In this document: positions 8,701 through 15,053 of the stretch, one piece after another | How positions within the stretch are numbered: the first letter of the stretch is position 1 | Layout of the letters: each line of letters starts with the position of its first letter | Origin: Achromobacter pulmonis | Lineage (GTDB): Bacteria > Pseudomonadota > Gammaproteobacteria > Burkholderiales > Burkholderiaceae_B | NCBI RefSeq assembly: GCF_002885955.2 | Contig: NZ_POQS01000006.1 | Location: 112,888-176,887, forward strand | Length of the DNA stretch: 64,000 nucleotides | Reading direction: 5' to 3' | The notes under the pieces: model-generated | Database searches by the model: none | The model's input: the letters and a program-made list of their open reading frames with translations, nothing else | Told to the model about the DNA's origin: nothing | Position numbers and translations under genes: made by a program

Positions 8701-9226
8701 TCTGATACTCAACGCGATAACCGCCAATGCCCTTGCTTTCACTGGCCTCAGATAGCCCTTCGAATGCGAGATTCACCCGCACCGCCGACAACTGCAGATT
8801 GCTCAGCGTCTGCACCCAGGGTGTGCCAAACCGCAGCTCGAGATTGACCGAAGTGGTGCTTTCCGCCGCGGGAAACCCCGGAAGCGGATCTTGAGTTTGC
8901 GTGCCGGGCCGGAAATCAATCTCGATGTCTGGAACATTCAGCGTTCCGTCGGCATTCGCCACGGGCGTGCCGTCCAAGTAAACGTCGCGCAACGCCTCAT
9001 TCAAGCCATGGGCCGGCCCAAAGACCTCTCCTTCTGAGATCAGGTCGATCACCCGCGCATAGGAAGTTCCATGGAGACTGTCGGGTGCTTCCTTAGGGCT
9101 TCGGCCTCCACCACCGCCTTTCCCGCCTCCGTAGCCGACGACCGAAACGCGCGGTCGCTGAGTGCCTCCGGAAACAAAAAGGGCGCCCGAAGGCGCCCCA
9201 GTGGCTGGAATGTGCTGCAACCTCAT
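5777..9226 (-). CDS. J: Tail tip attachment / host specificity protein (lambda J-like)
   Basis: A 1149-aa protein. The N-terminal half is typical of the lambda J/phage baseplate hub family (GGGKGGGGGRSPKEAPDSLH near the start, GPAHGLNEALRDVYLDGTPV). Fibronectin type III-like segments follow at about 650-850 (FTWERADSAVAYEVQWRRDN), then helical coiled-coil between about 880 and 1000. A DUF1983-like C-terminal module follows (IAGIGVGVENSGG, DLLVRNASIGAAKF), as found in tail-tip fibres. It would form the distal tip and make the first irreversible receptor contact. It overlaps I by four bases. The C terminus is expected to determine host range. Confidence 0.88.
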   Translation of the reverse strand: MRLQHIPATGAPSGALFVSGGTQRPRVSVVGYGGGKGGGGGRSPKEAPDSLHGTSYARVIDLISEGEVFGPAHGLNEALRDVYLDGTPVANADGTLNVPDIEIDFRPGTQTQDPLPGFPAAESTTSVNLELRFGTPWVQTLSNLQLSAVRVNLAFEGLSEASESKGIGGYRVEYQIELSTDGGAYQVVLSSAADGKTTQRYPRSHRVDLPRARQGWSVRVARLTPNANSNTIADRTLVDSYSEVIDAKLRYPMSAVVGLKIDASRYQRIPTRAYDWKGRIIRVPSNYDPNSRVYVGTWDGTFKLAWTDNPAWIFFDLISNDRYGLGSRIPAGWLDKWSLYQIGRYCDELVPDGFGGQEPRFTCNCYLQSAADAFRVMQDLASVFRGMAYWASGSVVAVADMPGDPVYTFTAGNVIDGRFTYVGSALNTRHTVALVSWNDLSDMGRQKVEYVEDREALARYGLKKVEVSAFGCTSRGQANRVGKWLLLTSRMETRSVSFSVGLDSCRVRPGSIIRVADPNLAGRRIGGRVRSATAAQITVDAELGVRPGDRLTINLPSGVSETRIISTAVGQGVTADMTTFTVDSTELTADMVGLPGTVLILTVTAPYSEVPEAECVWTLESEALSAQRFRVQRVRQTDGLIAEIAAIQHEPGKFNNVDFGTRLDPPPVSVIPPGVQPPPTGVTITSYPVISQGFASHTAVFTWERADSAVAYEVQWRRDNSEWVNLPRTGSTSIEVPNIYAGAFICRVRAVNALDVTSIWASSAQTQLDGILAPPPTVTSLTAKSLVFAIQLKWGFPAGPSIIERTEIWYGTSPSFEAAQKLGDYAFPQDSATLMGLSAGARLYFWAILRDRNGVAGVRYPAGNGAVGQASSDAWEILEYLKGKITETELAQNVLAPIQKVPVLETRIEQEEITRKEQNAEMAQTIATVSAKVGENTALIKEEALTRADEVGSLGKRVTSVQASVDDVSVRADGALDKAGGALDRANQAFAGVEETSQAIAQTDGKLAAMWSIKVQTSSGGKNWIAGIGVGVENSGGVRESQVIVAADRFAVLHPNGDQVALPFAIVGGQVFINDLLVRNASIGAAKFTDYLDSDATGFGGRPLLRLNFRTGSAEFNGQGADGSRTEINNKGMRYYYPNGVLGARFGGD

Positions 9227-9828
9227 ACCTGATCCTCTGCGTAGATTCCCGCCGAAATCACCGCGCTACCAACGATCATCCGGCCATACAAAAGCGGCAC
9301 AGGATTGCCTTGTGCCATCGTGTTGACCGGTCCGTTGAAGTTGTACGAAGCGCCGTTATCCGGCCCGTCCTTTGCGCTTAATCCGCGCTGCTGTGCCGAT
9401 AACATTTGCGATACCCCGCCCAGCCCAAGAGATACCCCGAGCGAGAACGCCAGGGTGCCAGCGGTCAAGTTTGAGGTAATCGCCAAACCTGCAAAGGGTG
9501 CGTAGAACGACACCGCGACTAGAGCCGCTCCCAAGATCGTTTGGAACAGACCGCCTCGTTTGGCCCCGGCCGGAACCGGAGCGATACGGATCACATCCGC
9601 ACCAGTCGGCGATCGAAGTTCTTCTTCGGAAATGTTGCGCTTTCCGACCAAACACGCATATCGCACCCCTTTCGCTTCGCTATCGGCCAGCGCCCTCTCA
9701 AAACCAGGCAGCACGACACACAATGCCCGAATTGCTTCTGCAGTGCTGCCGACGGCCAATTGATGGAACCGGCCAAACTGAGTGCCGAGCCATCCGTAAA
9801 GTCGAATGTTTCGCAGCCTTTCGCTCAT
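9223..9828 (-). CDS. I: Tail assembly protein (lambda I-like)
   Basis: A 201-aa protein. The N-terminal half has the ubiquitin-like lambda I motif (RNIRLYGWLGTQFGRFHQLA). A Gly/Ala-rich hydrophobic middle follows (TILGAALVAVSFYAPFAGLA), then a C-terminal stretch ending GNPVPLLYGRMIVGSAVISA that is typical of gpI homologues. It is needed to assemble the tail tip with K, L and J. Gene order K-I-J is as in lambda, and the start lies four bases after the K stop. Confidence 0.85.
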   Translation of the reverse strand: MSERLRNIRLYGWLGTQFGRFHQLAVGSTAEAIRALCVVLPGFERALADSEAKGVRYACLVGKRNISEEELRSPTGADVIRIAPVPAGAKRGGLFQTILGAALVAVSFYAPFAGLAITSNLTAGTLAFSLGVSLGLGGVSQMLSAQQRGLSAKDGPDNGASYNFNGPVNTMAQGNPVPLLYGRMIVGSAVISAGIYAEDQV

Positions 9829-9831
9829 CGC

Positions 9832-10605
9832 TTACCCCTGATAACGCAGCACCAGCCGCGTCGCCTCTTGCCAATAGCCCCCGTACACGACCCGTTCGGA
9901 ATCACGCCCATACAGGTGGTGCAGCATTGCGTTGGGGACGGGGAACAAGTCCTGCGCTTCTTGCAAAGCTTTATCACCCATGAAAAATCCGGCGTGGTTG
10001 ACTCGGTCGGATCGAATCTGCATCAGCACCACGTCTCCGAACCGGATACCCTCGCCGATGGCCAACGGACGAAACCCAGCCTCTGCAAAGTGGTCCATGT
10101 ATAGGTTCCCCGTTCGACCCGGCTCCCACCAACCGTCCTCCCGCGGAAAGTCAGGCAACACAATGCCGAGCTCCCGCGAGAATGCGTCCCGAATCAAGCT
10201 GTAGCAGTCCAGCACGCCATGTGCGAAAGGACGACCGAGCAGCGGCGCCACATACCCCTCCGGCGCAAATCCCAACACTTCCTCGGCCGCCGGCGCGCCG
10301 CTGGCGTCTTGGGTCACCGCAACTATGAACCAGGGCAAGCCTGTGGCCTCGCATGCCACCCGATCAGCCTCGCTGGGCGTGGCAGGCATATCCGGGTGGG
10401 AATGGACAATCGCAGTGATGCGCCCAGCCTCTTCGGCGTCGGCGTAGTCCGCTGGGTCCATCACGAAATGATCCGAACCCGTTGCCAGGTTCTTACAGCG
10501 ACGATAGGTTTCAATATCGCCAATTTGCACCACCAGGCCGCAGCACTCGCGTGGGTACTCAGCCACCGCGTGCGCCCGGATGGCTGCCAATGTTCTCTTA
10601 CGCAT
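9832..10605 (-). CDS. K: Tail tip assembly peptidase (lambda K-like; JAMM plus NlpC/P60)
   Basis: A 257-aa two-domain protein. The N-terminal Mov34/MPN (JAMM) motif is complete: Glu20 (EYPRECCG), HSHP at 68-71 and the Ser-x-x-Asp at 78-81. The C-terminal NlpC/P60 domain has its Cys at about 134 (HGVLDCYSLIRDAF) and a His in DRVNHAGFFMG. Lambda K homologues process the tail tip and may cut peptidoglycan during entry. It lies between L and I with two-base spacing. Confidence 0.88.
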   Translation of the reverse strand: MRKRTLAAIRAHAVAEYPRECCGLVVQIGDIETYRRCKNLATGSDHFVMDPADYADAEEAGRITAIVHSHPDMPATPSEADRVACEATGLPWFIVAVTQDASGAPAAEEVLGFAPEGYVAPLLGRPFAHGVLDCYSLIRDAFSRELGIVLPDFPREDGWWEPGRTGNLYMDHFAEAGFRPLAIGEGIRFGDVVLMQIRSDRVNHAGFFMGDKALQEAQDLFPVPNAMLHHLYGRDSERVVYGGYWQEATRLVLRYQG

Positions 10606-10607
10606 GA

Positions 10608-11336
10608 TTAGCCCCTGATGCGATCCGCCGAAGGAAAGCCACCGAAATTGACCGTTTCGTATTCGCCGAAACGCTTCTTGCAGTCAGAAAGCAAACCCGA
10701 GCAGCGATCCAAGGCAGGATCGGAAACCGGATTTCCTTCTATGTCGAACATGCGCGCCCCTGTATAGCCGCAGTACGTTCCACGGTAGCCACCGATACTC
10801 AGCCAACCGCAAACGCCGGCAATAATCTGGCGGGCCGGCAACATCTGCCCGGTAAAGTCCAGTGCGCTTGATAGCTCGAACTCGACAGTTTCTTTGGTTT
10901 CACCCGTCTTCTGTTGCACGATCCAGATATCGTCCTGGAAATGCTCATCGGGCGACGCCGTTGGATTACCCTCTGGAAAGTTCCGCGCGTCCAGGTACTT
11001 TCCCAAGGTACGACGCACCACCACCCGAGCCCCAACCAAATCGTCAAGAGCAAGGCACAGCGCCGAAATCACCCCACCCAATGGCGTTCCATCTTCTTGC
11101 ATTCCGACGTTTCCAACCCTCAGCTTAGGCGTTGGCTGCTCACCCTCTCCGGTAAGCTCGAGCCCTTCTGCCTCGATCGCCCAGGGGTCATACCGATTCC
11201 CCTGCCACCAGATAGGACCGGCTTGGGCGTAACCGTGAAAGCGCAAGGTCGCCCCGCCGATGTTGCTCGCATCCAGTTCGAAAAGTCGAACGACTGCCCC
11301 TACCTCAAGTTTCTGGACGTCTGCGTTGATTCCCAT
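10608..11336 (-). CDS. L: Minor tail protein L (tail tip, Fe-S cluster type)
   Basis: A 242-aa protein starting MGINADVQKLEVGAVVRLFE. The ATG at 11336 is preceded by GGATTCGAGG. The C-terminal third carries four cysteines (AGVCGWLS, GTYCGYTG, DRCSGLL and SDCKKRFG). They match the spacing style of the lambda L protein, whose cysteines bind a 4Fe-4S cluster. L caps the tail tube at the tip complex beside K, I and J. A longer frame to 11561 exists but runs antiparallel through the next gene and is not used. Confidence 0.85.
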   Translation of the reverse strand: MGINADVQKLEVGAVVRLFELDASNIGGATLRFHGYAQAGPIWWQGNRYDPWAIEAEGLELTGEGEQPTPKLRVGNVGMQEDGTPLGGVISALCLALDDLVGARVVVRRTLGKYLDARNFPEGNPTASPDEHFQDDIWIVQQKTGETKETVEFELSSALDFTGQMLPARQIIAGVCGWLSIGGYRGTYCGYTGARMFDIEGNPVSDPALDRCSGLLSDCKKRFGEYETVNFGGFPSADRIRG

Positions 11337-11347
11337 CCTCGAATCCT

Positions 11348-11782
11348 TTAGGCCGCAATACCAGCGGCCAAGATGAATAGACTGTCCAGGTCCTGCGCCG
11401 TCAGCCCCAGGGTGGCGGCGATGGCGATCAGCATTTCGCTGTCGCGGCGGAACCCCTGCAGGTCTGCCCAGGCCCGGCGATACATCGCCGGCGTCGCTGG
11501 GTCGTTGATGACCGCCTCGGCGGCCTCGAAGAGCGACATGTCGCCGTGGGGCGTCTGCCACATCGCCTCGCGGCCCTGGAATCGCGAGACGGCCTCCGGC
11601 ACCGGTGCCGGAGGCTCCGGCGGTCCACCGGCCATAGCGATAAGCGATGCAGGCAGGCCGGCCAAGGGTGCGCCCGTGATGTCGTAGAACGCCAAGCCGC
11701 CCTCGGTTTCCTCGACGCGCACGTCGTCCTGTAGGCCCCAGTACTGGCCGGTTTCACTGTCTTGAAAGTACTTCACGGTCAA
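11348..11782 (-). CDS. Tail-fibre partner/assembly protein (putative)
   Basis: A 144-aa protein. The N-terminal section (MTVKYFQDSETGQYWGLQDD) looks like the short beta module of fibre-tip or Tfa-type proteins. A Pro-rich linker (GGPPEPPAPVPEA) and a helical C-terminal domain follow. Its start overlaps the stop of the large fibre gene (ATGA), the usual place for a fibre chaperone or a cap. The function is inferred from position and layout. Confidence 0.55.
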   Translation of the reverse strand: MTVKYFQDSETGQYWGLQDDVRVEETEGGLAFYDITGAPLAGLPASLIAMAGGPPEPPAPVPEAVSRFQGREAMWQTPHGDMSLFEAAEAVINDPATPAMYRRAWADLQGFRRDSEMLIAIAATLGLTAQDLDSLFILAAGIAA

Positions 11783-14703
11783 TCCTCAAAATGGTCGGTG
11801 TAGCCACGCGCCCACAGGGTGACGTTGCCGTTGCCGCCGTTCACTCGGAACTGCAAAGTAGGCACGCTCGGATTGGCGTATATCGGTACAGACCGGTCGG
11901 AAATCTGGTTCCAACCCACACCGGATGCCATGAAGTAGACGAACTCGGAACGTCCGCCGCCTCTGGTCGGATGGTTCAGCTCCACCGACAAGTTTGGCTG
12001 CCCGGCGGCTGTGGTGGCCCATCCGGACAGATGAACGGTGTGGGAAATCGGCCCCGGCGTGCCCGTGCCCGGCGCGTAGGTCGTGCCCGCCACCACAGCG
12101 TCGAAGGTGTAGATTCGTACGACGTTGTCGAACCAGAACTCGTTGCCGATCTGCGTAAACGCCATCAGGTTGTTACTGGCATCGGTGCGCACGGTTCCGA
12201 TGCGGCGATAGTGGCTGTAGCCGGCGGGGCGATTGGCGGCTACGACCGACGTGTCGAAAGCCACCGCGACAAGGCCATCAGAATCCCGACGCAGCAGGAA
12301 CACGTAGTACCACCAGCCGGCCTGACGGGTGCCCGACAGCAGGCCGTTGCCGCTTGCGCCGTGCACGTACGCCCCAGACGTCTGTACCGTGCGCGTGTTG
12401 TTGGCGGTCAGCTCCAGCAGCACATCGCCGCTCGTCGATGCGCAGCGGCCGGGCTTGACCAAGATCGACGTCGCGTTCACCCACTCGGTGCCCAGGCCCT
12501 CGCGCTGCGTCGGAGTGACCGGCGCGAGCGCATACTTCGACAGGCCCGCGTTCCAACGGTGCCATCCGACCCCATCCACATAGAGATCCCCGTAGTCCGC
12601 CGTAGGTGCGTATGAAGAAAACGAAGTGGGCGACCAGGGACCGGCCACACGCCACGAGTACCAAGTCCCGCCGACACTGCCGTATCGCTCGAACACAATA
12701 GGATGAACGTTGGAGGCCAGGGTGCAGACGAAGCGCTGGTAGATTTGGCTCGAACTCATGGCCACGACGTCCACGAATCCTCGGGCCATCAAGCCCGACA
12801 AGGAAGGCCAATTGGTCCCGCTATTGACGACCGCACCATTAGTCCAGATGTAGCGCGTATTGGGTGTGGTCAGCGTGTTGGCATCAGCAGCACTGCTCAG
12901 GGTCGTCTGCGTAATGGCAGTCGCCATGTCAGCGTATTCTTTCCAAGCGGTCCACGTGCCGTTCGCATAGGTCCTCGTGAACATCTGGTTGCTATTGCCG
13001 GATGTGTAGCGCTGCACCACATACCCGGCAGGCGTACCTCCCGTGGAAACTTGCGCGAACACTTCCAAATTACCGGCCTGACCGATCGGAAAATTGGAGC
13101 CGCTGTTAGCAGCGGCGGCAGTCGGGATTGTCCAGACGCCTCGATTCAAGTAGGTATTCAGGTCCTGCCCGGCCGCCATCAATCCCATGTAAGGGAGCGA
13201 AACGTTGACGTAGGCGCCACCGATCCATGAGTGCATGCCGACGCCGTCCACGTACACATCGCCGCAGTTTGCGGTCGGCAGGTCGGAAGCGATGGAGATC
13301 GGCTGCGTGACGCGCCAGTCGCCCCAGGTGGTGGAACCGTTGCCGATGCGCTGGAACACGATGGGACGTCGCGTGGACGATGGCGTCATCGAGCAGGTCT
13401 GGATCATCCACGAACCCGTGATGACCACCACCGATAGGGAACCCGACGAATTCGCAGCTGAGGGCGGAAAATTGACGCCGCCGCTCTGCACCGCGCTGGA
13501 ATTCCACGTGTAATACGTGTTGTCGGCGGTCAGCTTGTTCATATCCACACCCGAACCGGTCAGGTAGGTGTGCGTCATCGCCTGATCGAAGCGCGCCAAC
13601 TCGAACCAGGGCCCCCAGGTTTTCGAGGTGCCGAAACGGATGCGCAGGAACATGCGCGGATTGGACGTCGGGTTCGTGACGTAGAGCTGCGTGACCTGCA
13701 GGTTGCCGCCCGTCGCCGCCTCGACCATTAGCATGCCGGCCAGCACGACCGGATAATTCAGCTCCGGCAGCGCCGTGGCGTTGCTGTTCATGTAGTAGGT
13801 GCCGGGCGTATCGAAATCGTTGAGGTTGTCGGCCACCCCCAACGACTTGCCGAGCACGCCGGGAATCTGGTCTTGCGGGACTTTCTTGTTGGCGTCCAGT
13901 GTGGCCACGCCGTTCGCCGCGCCCAGCAACGACGTGCGCACCGCCTCTTCCCAATCCCTCCATACGTTCGACACCAGCGTGCGGAAGAACATGCGATTGG
14001 AGTTCGCCGCCACGTACACCTGAACGATGCCCGTGGTGCCGGCGGCCTGTCCCGGGTGGATGCCTGACAGCACAAGCAGGACACCAGAATTGCCGATTGG
14101 GAAATTGGTGCCGTTGGCGGCGGCGCTGGAAGATCCTACGATCCAGATCCCGCGCTGGGTGTAGTCGTTCAGGTTCGGCGCTGGAGAATCCGGCATGTTG
14201 CCCATATACCCGAACACGCCCGCGAAGTTCGGGATCTCGGTCCAGTCCACCCAGCTGCCTGCCGTTCCCGTCTGCGTGCGCACAAAGACACGCGTGCCGG
14301 CGGCCGACGACGCCCTGGCGGTGAATCGCTGCATGACCACGACGGACGACGCCGTGTTGTCCGGGATCACCTCCAGCCACCCCTGGCTGGGGATCGGGTA
14401 GTTGGCCCCAGCGCTGACCCCGGCCGACGTCGCCTGCACGTAGACGCCAGGCGCCGTGTAGGTGTTCAGGTCGTGCGCAGTATTGGGCAGGCGCTGCGAG
14501 TACGGCGCATACCCGATCGGGAGCCGGCCGTTCGCATCCAGCGGGGCAATGCCGTTGGCCGCGCCCTTGCTATCCCAAACGCTCTTCAGCTCGAGATTGA
14601 GCCTCGAGAAGTTCGTGTTGACCTTCTGCATCGCGTTGCGCAGCGGGTCGCCCTTCCGGTCGTTGGCGGCCTGGCCGATATTGATTTCTTCGAGAGTCGC
14701 CAT
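11779..14703 (-). CDS. Tail fibre with six knob-like repeats
   Basis: A 974-aa protein starting MATLEEINIGQAANDRKGDP, followed by NAMQKVNTNFSRLN, a typical phage fibre N terminus. At least six repeats of about 75-110 residues follow. Each begins with a D-L/M-N-x-(Y/F/L) element and ends with an aromatic motif such as NVWRDWEE, KTWGPWFEL, STTWGDWRV or GTWTAWKEY. These match the pyocin-knob type seen in R-pyocin and prophage fibres. A GDVYVDGVG / GDLYVDGVG element occurs after repeats 4 and 6. The C-terminal 250 residues are the likely receptor-binding tip. The gene lies between M and L, which are adjacent in lambda. Confidence 0.85.
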   Translation of the reverse strand: MATLEEINIGQAANDRKGDPLRNAMQKVNTNFSRLNLELKSVWDSKGAANGIAPLDANGRLPIGYAPYSQRLPNTAHDLNTYTAPGVYVQATSAGVSAGANYPIPSQGWLEVIPDNTASSVVVMQRFTARASSAAGTRVFVRTQTGTAGSWVDWTEIPNFAGVFGYMGNMPDSPAPNLNDYTQRGIWIVGSSSAAANGTNFPIGNSGVLLVLSGIHPGQAAGTTGIVQVYVAANSNRMFFRTLVSNVWRDWEEAVRTSLLGAANGVATLDANKKVPQDQIPGVLGKSLGVADNLNDFDTPGTYYMNSNATALPELNYPVVLAGMLMVEAATGGNLQVTQLYVTNPTSNPRMFLRIRFGTSKTWGPWFELARFDQAMTHTYLTGSGVDMNKLTADNTYYTWNSSAVQSGGVNFPPSAANSSGSLSVVVITGSWMIQTCSMTPSSTRRPIVFQRIGNGSTTWGDWRVTQPISIASDLPTANCGDVYVDGVGMHSWIGGAYVNVSLPYMGLMAAGQDLNTYLNRGVWTIPTAAAANSGSNFPIGQAGNLEVFAQVSTGGTPAGYVVQRYTSGNSNQMFTRTYANGTWTAWKEYADMATAITQTTLSSAADANTLTTPNTRYIWTNGAVVNSGTNWPSLSGLMARGFVDVVAMSSSQIYQRFVCTLASNVHPIVFERYGSVGGTWYSWRVAGPWSPTSFSSYAPTADYGDLYVDGVGWHRWNAGLSKYALAPVTPTQREGLGTEWVNATSILVKPGRCASTSGDVLLELTANNTRTVQTSGAYVHGASGNGLLSGTRQAGWWYYVFLLRRDSDGLVAVAFDTSVVAANRPAGYSHYRRIGTVRTDASNNLMAFTQIGNEFWFDNVVRIYTFDAVVAGTTYAPGTGTPGPISHTVHLSGWATTAAGQPNLSVELNHPTRGGGRSEFVYFMASGVGWNQISDRSVPIYANPSVPTLQFRVNGGNGNVTLWARGYTDHFED

Positions 14704-14708
14704 AGCTA

Positions 14709-15053
14709 TCAGGGTTTGAATTTCTGCTTGAAGGTGACGGTCAACGTGAACCAGCCGCCACCGATGGGAACAGGGCTGTACCCCTGCTCCATGAGAAAGA
14801 CCGCCTGCTGGCCCATGGGCGGGGTCCAGAGGAATCCCTTCCAAGTGCCATGGCGGTCGAGAAAAGCCTTGATCGGCAAAATTTCAGATTCCGTTCCGAA
14901 AAACTCCAGCGGCCATGTTTCGGACCGAGAATTGATGCCGTCTTCGGCGTCCTGGGAGTAGCCGTCGCCAAACTGCGCTTTCAACGCGCGAAAGCGAACG
15001 TCGCCTCGCGGGTTCTTACGCGGGCACCACGAAAAAATTTCCACTACGGTCAC
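14709..15053 (-). CDS. M: Minor tail protein M
   Basis: A 114-aa protein. It contains PRKNPRGDVRFRALKAQFGD and TWKGFLWTPPMGQQAVF, matching the short phage minor tail protein M family. It overlaps the tape-measure stop by four bases, as in lambda H-M. It joins the tube to the tail tip complex. In lambda the next gene would be L; here the fibre gene follows. Confidence 0.85.
   Translation of the reverse strand: MTVVEIFSWCPRKNPRGDVRFRALKAQFGDGYSQDAEDGINSRSETWPLEFFGTESEILPIKAFLDRHGTWKGFLWTPPMGQQAVFLMEQGYSPVPIGGGWFTLTVTFKQKFKP

Noticed and set aside
7136..8755. 539-codon plus-strand open frame
   Set aside because: It lies antisense within J. Composition is Arg/His/Gly-rich without motifs, so it is a shadow of a GC-rich gene.
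13106..14380. 424-codon minus-strand frame overlapping the fibre gene
   Set aside because: Alternative frame of the fibre repeats, rich in Arg, Gly and His. The fibre frame has coherent repeats.
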